NCBI RefSeq assembly: GCF_034928825.1
Contig: NZ_JAYFUL010000002.1
Location: 1 to 64,000, forward strand
DNA from: Arcicella aquatica
GTDB taxonomy: Bacteria > Bacteroidota > Bacteroidia > Cytophagales > Spirosomataceae
Direction: 5' to 3'
DNA: 64,000 bases
Below the pieces are notes generated by a model that saw nothing but the letters and a program-made list of their open reading frames with translations, had not been told where the DNA came from and made no database searches. This document shows positions 63,114-64,000 of the stretch, in pieces; the stretch's first letter is position 1; each line of letters starts with the position of its first letter. The translations under genes were made by a program, and so were the position numbers.

Positions 63114-64000
63114 ATGTTTAGTAAATTCATTCATAGGCCAGTATTGGCCATAGTAATATCAATTGTCATTATCTTCTTGGGGGTTTTGTCTATTAAGACC
63201 TTACCTACCTCACAGTTCCCTGAGATTGCTCCACCCGTAGTCATGGTGAGTGCCTCTTATCCTGGAGCTAGTGCCAAAGTACTGACAGAATCCGTTCTTA
63301 TTCCACTTGAACAAGCCATCAACGGTGTTTGGGGAATGAGATACATGACCTCCGATGCTACCAGTGCGGGTGAGGCTAACATCCAAATTGTATTCAACCT
63401 AGGAACCGACCCTGACCAAGCCTTAGTGCAGGTTAATACAAGGATTGCACAGGTGTTGAACAGACTCCCACCATTAGTACAACGTGAAGGGGTAGTTGTA
63501 AACCGTGTAATGAACAGTATGTTGATGTATGTCAACCTGTATAGTAAAGACAAGAACGCCGATATGAAATTCTTGTTCAACTTTGCTGGGGTAAACATGA
63601 TTCCTGAACTACAGCGTATCAATGGTATAGGGCAGGCTCGTATTTTGGGTAGCCGTCAATATGCGATGCGTGTGTGGCTAAATCCTGATAGAATGCGTGC
63701 TTACAATATTTCAGCAGATGAAGTAATGGCAGCACTGTCTGATCAAAGTGTGATTGGTTCACCGGGTCGTGTAGGTAGAGCAGATGGTAAGCGAGCAGAA
63801 GCACTGGAATATGTGTTGACCTACCAAGGTAGGTTTAATAAACCCGAACAGTATAAAGACGTCATCGTCAGGGCCAATGCCAAAGGGGAAATTCTAAGGC
63901 TAAAAGATGTCGCCAATGTAGAGCTAGGAAGTGAGTATTACGATATTTATTCTAACCTGAATGGTTATCCATCGGCGGCTATTGTATTGAAACAGACTTA
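63114..64000 (+). CDS. RND efflux permease, N-terminal part only
   Basis: The frame runs from the ATG at 63114 off the right end, about 295 codons. MFSKFIHRPVLAIVISIVIIF is TM1 of the hydrophobic-substrate AcrB-type group, and the following TSQFPEIAPPVVMVSASYPGA and the porter-domain sequence RINGIGQARILGSRQYAMRVW match it. It is presumably full length beyond the window. It pairs with the adaptor lipoprotein before it; substrate unknown. Confidence 0.93.
   Translation, partial: MFSKFIHRPVLAIVISIVIIFLGVLSIKTLPTSQFPEIAPPVVMVSASYPGASAKVLTESVLIPLEQAINGVWGMRYMTSDATSAGEANIQIVFNLGTDPDQALVQVNTRIAQVLNRLPPLVQREGVVVNRVMNSMLMYVNLYSKDKNADMKFLFNFAGVNMIPELQRINGIGQARILGSRQYAMRVWLNPDRMRAYNISADEVMAALSDQSVIGSPGRVGRADGKRAEALEYVLTYQGRFNKPEQYKDVIVRANAKGEILRLKDVANVELGSEYYDIYSNLNGYPSAAIVLKQT

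Noticed and set aside
1..64000. tRNA, rRNA, prophage or transposase genes
   Set aside because: No characteristic cloverleaf, rRNA segment, integrase or phage structural protein was seen; short palindromic elements here have no coding capacity.

Overview
The window looks like chromosomal DNA from a member of the Bacteroidota, most likely order Cytophagales (relatives such as Arcicella, Flectobacillus or Emticicia); the genus is an inference. The evidence is low GC, starts mostly without Shine-Dalgarno sites, several TAnnTTTG-type -7 boxes, and families typical of the phylum: a TonB receptor with STN domain plus a DUF4249 lipoprotein, a GSCFA protein, a DUF6089 barrel, a LytS/LytTR pair, NVEALA-like peptides, and a fused rhamnulose-phosphate aldolase/dehydrogenase. 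I see no rRNA, tRNA, CRISPR array, transposase or phage structural gene. Layout: 1-3.3 kb is a leftward accessory locus with three paralogous secreted mini-proteins (each with a CPGxGxxC cysteine pair), a six-bladed-propeller-like protein, a MauE/DoxX-like redox membrane protein and a partial lipoprotein, preceded by a tiny HTH protein and a divergent RND permease that has no adaptor. 6.6-13.4 kb holds a GSCFA protein, the TonB receptor/DUF4249 pair and a LytTR two-component system. 13.6-22.3 kb is mixed: a YHS-domain protein, two tiny helical proteins, an oxidoreductase divergent from an MFS transporter, a hydrolase, ispF, a PIN toxin-antitoxin pair, a VOC protein and a YHYH lipoprotein with a membrane-anchored partner. 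22.5-30.2 kb includes a repeat-built secreted protein, a 980-residue HD plus Hsp90-type ATPase fusion that looks like a conflict-system gene, a GNAT enzyme and an outer-membrane HhH protein. 31-42.9 kb is mostly housekeeping (rnc, fabF, acpP, ROK kinase, purA, a Fur-family regulator, a Rel/Spo homologue, a DUF6089 barrel), interrupted by a compact three-gene cassette of ATPase, TOPRIM-like protein and YkgJ-type cysteine-cluster protein. 43-50.4 kb carries ilvC, an AraC regulator, ilvA and a GH63-like glycosidase. 50.9-56 kb is an L-rhamnose catabolic cluster (aldolase/dehydrogenase, isomerase, kinase). 56.5-60.8 kb carries a polysaccharide flippase, a coiled-coil protein, zapA and rny, and 61.3-64 kb begins an RND efflux operon that runs off the end. 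Intergenic regions are rich in structured DNA: a 160-bp element with 19-bp inverted ends occurs twice (17183-17342 and 26738-26897, about 96% identical), three other palindrome-based elements are present, and there are eleven terminator-like hairpins. Two noncoding RNA candidates stand out: a short leftward RNA at about 56273-56354 with its own -7 box, internal hairpin and T8 terminator, and a 6S-like fold between zapA and rny. The most novel-looking systems are the cysteine-paired peptide locus, the ATPase/TOPRIM/YkgJ cassette, the HD-Hsp90 fusion and the orphan small RNA.
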